Below are positions 18,445 through 19,621 of a DNA stretch of 19,621 nucleotides, piece after piece. Origin of the DNA: Gemmatimonas sp. UBA2094 (GTDB lineage: Bacteria; Gemmatimonadota; Gemmatimonadetes; Gemmatimonadales; Gemmatimonadaceae); NCBI GenBank assembly GCA_002331565.1, contig DCZC01000085.1, positions 1 through 19,621 on the forward strand, given 5' to 3'. The position numbers were made by a program, and so were the translations under genes. Positions within the stretch are counted from its first letter, which is position 1; every line of letters starts with the position of its first letter. Under the pieces are notes generated by a model. It saw only the letters and a list, made by a program, of their open reading frames with translations, was not told the DNA's origin and ran no database searches.

Positions 18445-19323
18445 TCACGATCGCCCGGTGCGCACCATCCACTGGGGGGGCGACGTGAACGGGTCGAAAT
18501 CGCGGAACCGCTCACGATACGGCAGCACGAGCGTTTCGCGCATGAGTCGCAACATGCTGTCTCCCGTGTGCGCCCGGCGGAATTCGGCGGCTCCGAGCTG
18601 CAGCACGCCGGAGACATGGCGCGAGAAACTCTGCGGCGACGAGTACTCCATGAGAAACGCGACCTGTGTGATGCTGTACCCCGGATTCTCCAGCAGGTGG
18701 GCCGCACGCACCAGACGCGCCGCCGCCAGATAGCGCTTGGGGGTCGGCACGCCCTGTCGCACGAAGCGACTCACGAACGTGGTGGGTACCACCGCAAGAT
18801 GCCGCGCGAATTCGAGGACCGTGGTCATGCTGCGCGGCATCGTGAACAGCGTGTCGAAAAATCGCATCGTCGGCGCGGACGCGTCGTCGAGATCGTCGCG
18901 AATGGCGCGGATGGCCTTCGCGTCGATATCTGGCGGGCCGCTGGACACGAGGGTGCGCAGGGTGCGCCAGCCGGCGGGCTCACGTGCATCCACCAGCGTC
19001 CGCACCCCGTGTTCACCGAGCGACAGCAGCGCGGCCGTGGCCCGCGACTCGGTGCTGGTGAGCAGCGCGACGGCGGGGACCCGCGGAAATTCACGCACCA
19101 TGCGTGCCACCGACGGTGCGTATTGCTGCTGGTACCGCGACACCGATACGATGACGGCGGAGACGCGATTGGTTCGCAGGTCCTGCAGCACCTGCTCGAG
19201 ATTTTCGCGGTGTACGGCCACGCAGCTGCCGCTCGTCAGTGCGTCGAGCCGCTGACGCTCCATGGGCGTGACGAACGTGACGACCGCGGCGCTTCCTGGC
19301 CCTCCTGAACGGGTCGTGGACAT
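18445..19323 (-). CDS. AraC-family regulator with receiver-like N-terminal domain
   Basis: DNA-binding transcription regulator, 292 residues from ATG 19323, chosen because GGAGG lies six bases before it. The C-terminal third holds a two-helix-turn-helix AraC-type domain: RYLAAARLVRAAHLLENPGYSITQVAFLMEYSSPQSFSRHVSGVLQLGAAEFRR, about residues 195-250, followed by a 40-residue tail. Residues 10 to about 120 alternate strands and helices like a response-regulator receiver (AAVVTFVTP, AVIVSVS, PAVALLTS, VRTLVDA), but the usual acidic cluster and phosphoacceptor Asp in strand 3 are missing (AVIVSVSRYQQQ). It may therefore be a pseudo-receiver that senses a ligand or partner rather than phosphate. 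The region between, with MPRSMTTVLEFARHLAVVPTTFVSRFV, resembles an extra helix-turn-helix. The target genes are not evident. Confidence 0.8.
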   Translation of the reverse strand: MSTTRSGGPGSAAVVTFVTPMERQRLDALTSGSCVAVHRENLEQVLQDLRTNRVSAVIVSVSRYQQQYAPSVARMVREFPRVPAVALLTSTESRATAALLSLGEHGVRTLVDAREPAGWRTLRTLVSSGPPDIDAKAIRAIRDDLDDASAPTMRFFDTLFTMPRSMTTVLEFARHLAVVPTTFVSRFVRQGVPTPKRYLAAARLVRAAHLLENPGYSITQVAFLMEYSSPQSFSRHVSGVLQLGAAEFRRAHTGDSMLRLMRETLVLPYRERFRDFDPFTSPPQWMVRTGRS

Positions 19324-19445
19324 CGGCATCCTCCACACGTGGTGATCGAGTCGTGATGAGCGCCACGACGCTACGGCCCTCTGTCATTCACGCGTCACCG
19401 TGGTGCCGGATTTCGATGACACGGGGGTCGGAGCGGAAACCGCGC
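19324..19445. other. Intergenic control region between the AraC-type gene and rnpB
   Basis: No gene. It contains an inverted pair gtcgtg (19350-19355) and cacgac (19364-19369) that could be an operator close to the regulator start, and ATGACA on the minus strand (19387-19382), a good -35 match without a clear -10. Only weakly supported. Confidence 0.3.
19330..19334 (-). promoter_or_regulatory. Ribosome-binding site of the AraC-type gene
   Basis: GGAGG on the minus strand, six bases before ATG 19323. It rules against ATG 19329, which would directly touch it, and the GTG at 19338. Confidence 0.65.
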
Positions 19446-19451
19446 TATATT
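19446..19451 (+). promoter_or_regulatory. -10 box of the RNase P RNA gene
   Basis: TATATT (5 of 6 to TATAAT) in an otherwise GC-rich stretch predicts a transcript start near 19458, just before the RNase P RNA 5' stem. No obvious -35 box is seen 16-18 bases upstream, where the sequence is G-rich. Confidence 0.5.
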
Positions 19452-19459
19452 GCGGCAAC

Positions 19460-19621
19460 GGATACCACCGGCCGGACGGTCGCGAAGTGAAGGGACGGAC
19501 CCCCGTGGTCGCGCCTTTGCTCCGAGGAAAGTCCGGGCTCCACAGGGCAGGTCGCCAGGTAACACCTGGGCGCGTGTTGCGCGAGCGGCACGTGACGGAC
19601 AGTGCAACAGAAAGCAAACCG
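19460..19621 (+). ncRNA. rnpB: RNase P RNA, bacterial class A, 5' part (cut by window end)
   Basis: RNA subunit of RNase P, which removes 5' leaders from pre-tRNAs. The highly conserved block gaggaaagtccgggctcc starts at 19524, followed by acagggcagg, the hairpin ccaggtaacacctgg (19555-19569), and agtgcaacagaaagcaaacc (19601-19620), all in the order found in class A RNAs. The 5' part, gccggacggtcgcg (19471-19484), matches the region after stem P1 in E. coli. The exact 5' end is estimated from the -10 box; the 3' half, with the second half of P4 and the closing P1 strand, lies beyond the window. Open frames across it are not genes. Confidence 0.95.

Noticed and set aside
18034..19308. Plus-strand frame across pyrE and the AraC-type gene
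   Set aside because: It runs out of frame through pyrE and antisense through the regulator; the composition is Arg/His-rich and has no motif.
19384..19617. Minus-strand small frames over the window end
   Set aside because: They lie across the conserved RNase P RNA and show no protein features.

Overview
The window is a high-GC bacterial chromosomal segment made almost entirely of conserved genes packed on both strands. The mix points to a Gemmatimonas-like bacterium or relative: an outer-membrane-type lipoprotein with a GWxTD-like domain, a soluble Ser/Thr kinase, secreted M19 dipeptidase and proteins rich in Ala, Arg and Val. That placement is inference from gene content and style, not from a database match. 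I see no prophage, transposase, CRISPR array, tRNA or toxin module.

Layout. 2-772 (+) is the 3' end of an ABC transporter permease of the BmpA-linked nucleoside/simple-sugar class, followed by a tandem repeat and a secreted dipeptidase (895-2190, +). This converges on a minus-strand set across a repeat-rich spacer (2191-2448). Reading leftward, the minus set is a lipoprotein of unknown function (9070-8105), the RNA-binding protein Tex (7850-5496) and an SNF2-type helicase (5358-2449). Diverging from the lipoprotein, and almost touching its start codon, is a plus-strand pair: a UMF1/Atg22-type MFS transporter (9080-10537) and a PlsC-type acyltransferase (10554-11915).

The pair ends at a long hairpin (about 11919-11988) shared with a converging minus-strand cluster: GWxTD-like lipoprotein (16805-15384), DNA polymerase I (15345-12385) and a small unrecognised protein (12365-11961). 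Diverging from that cluster is a plus-strand pair, a Ser/Thr protein kinase (16887-17834) and orotate phosphoribosyltransferase PyrE (17861-18424). An AraC-type regulator (19323-18445, -) converges on pyrE, and the window ends inside the RNase P RNA gene (about 19460 onward, +).

Functionally this is housekeeping: DNA replication and repair (PolA), RNA/transcription quality control (Tex, SNF2 helicase), tRNA processing (RNase P), pyrimidine synthesis (PyrE), envelope lipid and lipoprotein functions. The points most worth a second look are the MFS-acyltransferase pair as a possible lysophospholipid or lipid-precursor salvage unit, the kinase-pyrE pair, a degenerate receiver-like domain on the AraC regulator, the intergenic repeat family, and a pattern of -10-like hexamers set directly against start codons that suggests leaderless transcripts. 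I did not find a convincing new multi-gene defence or mobile system here.
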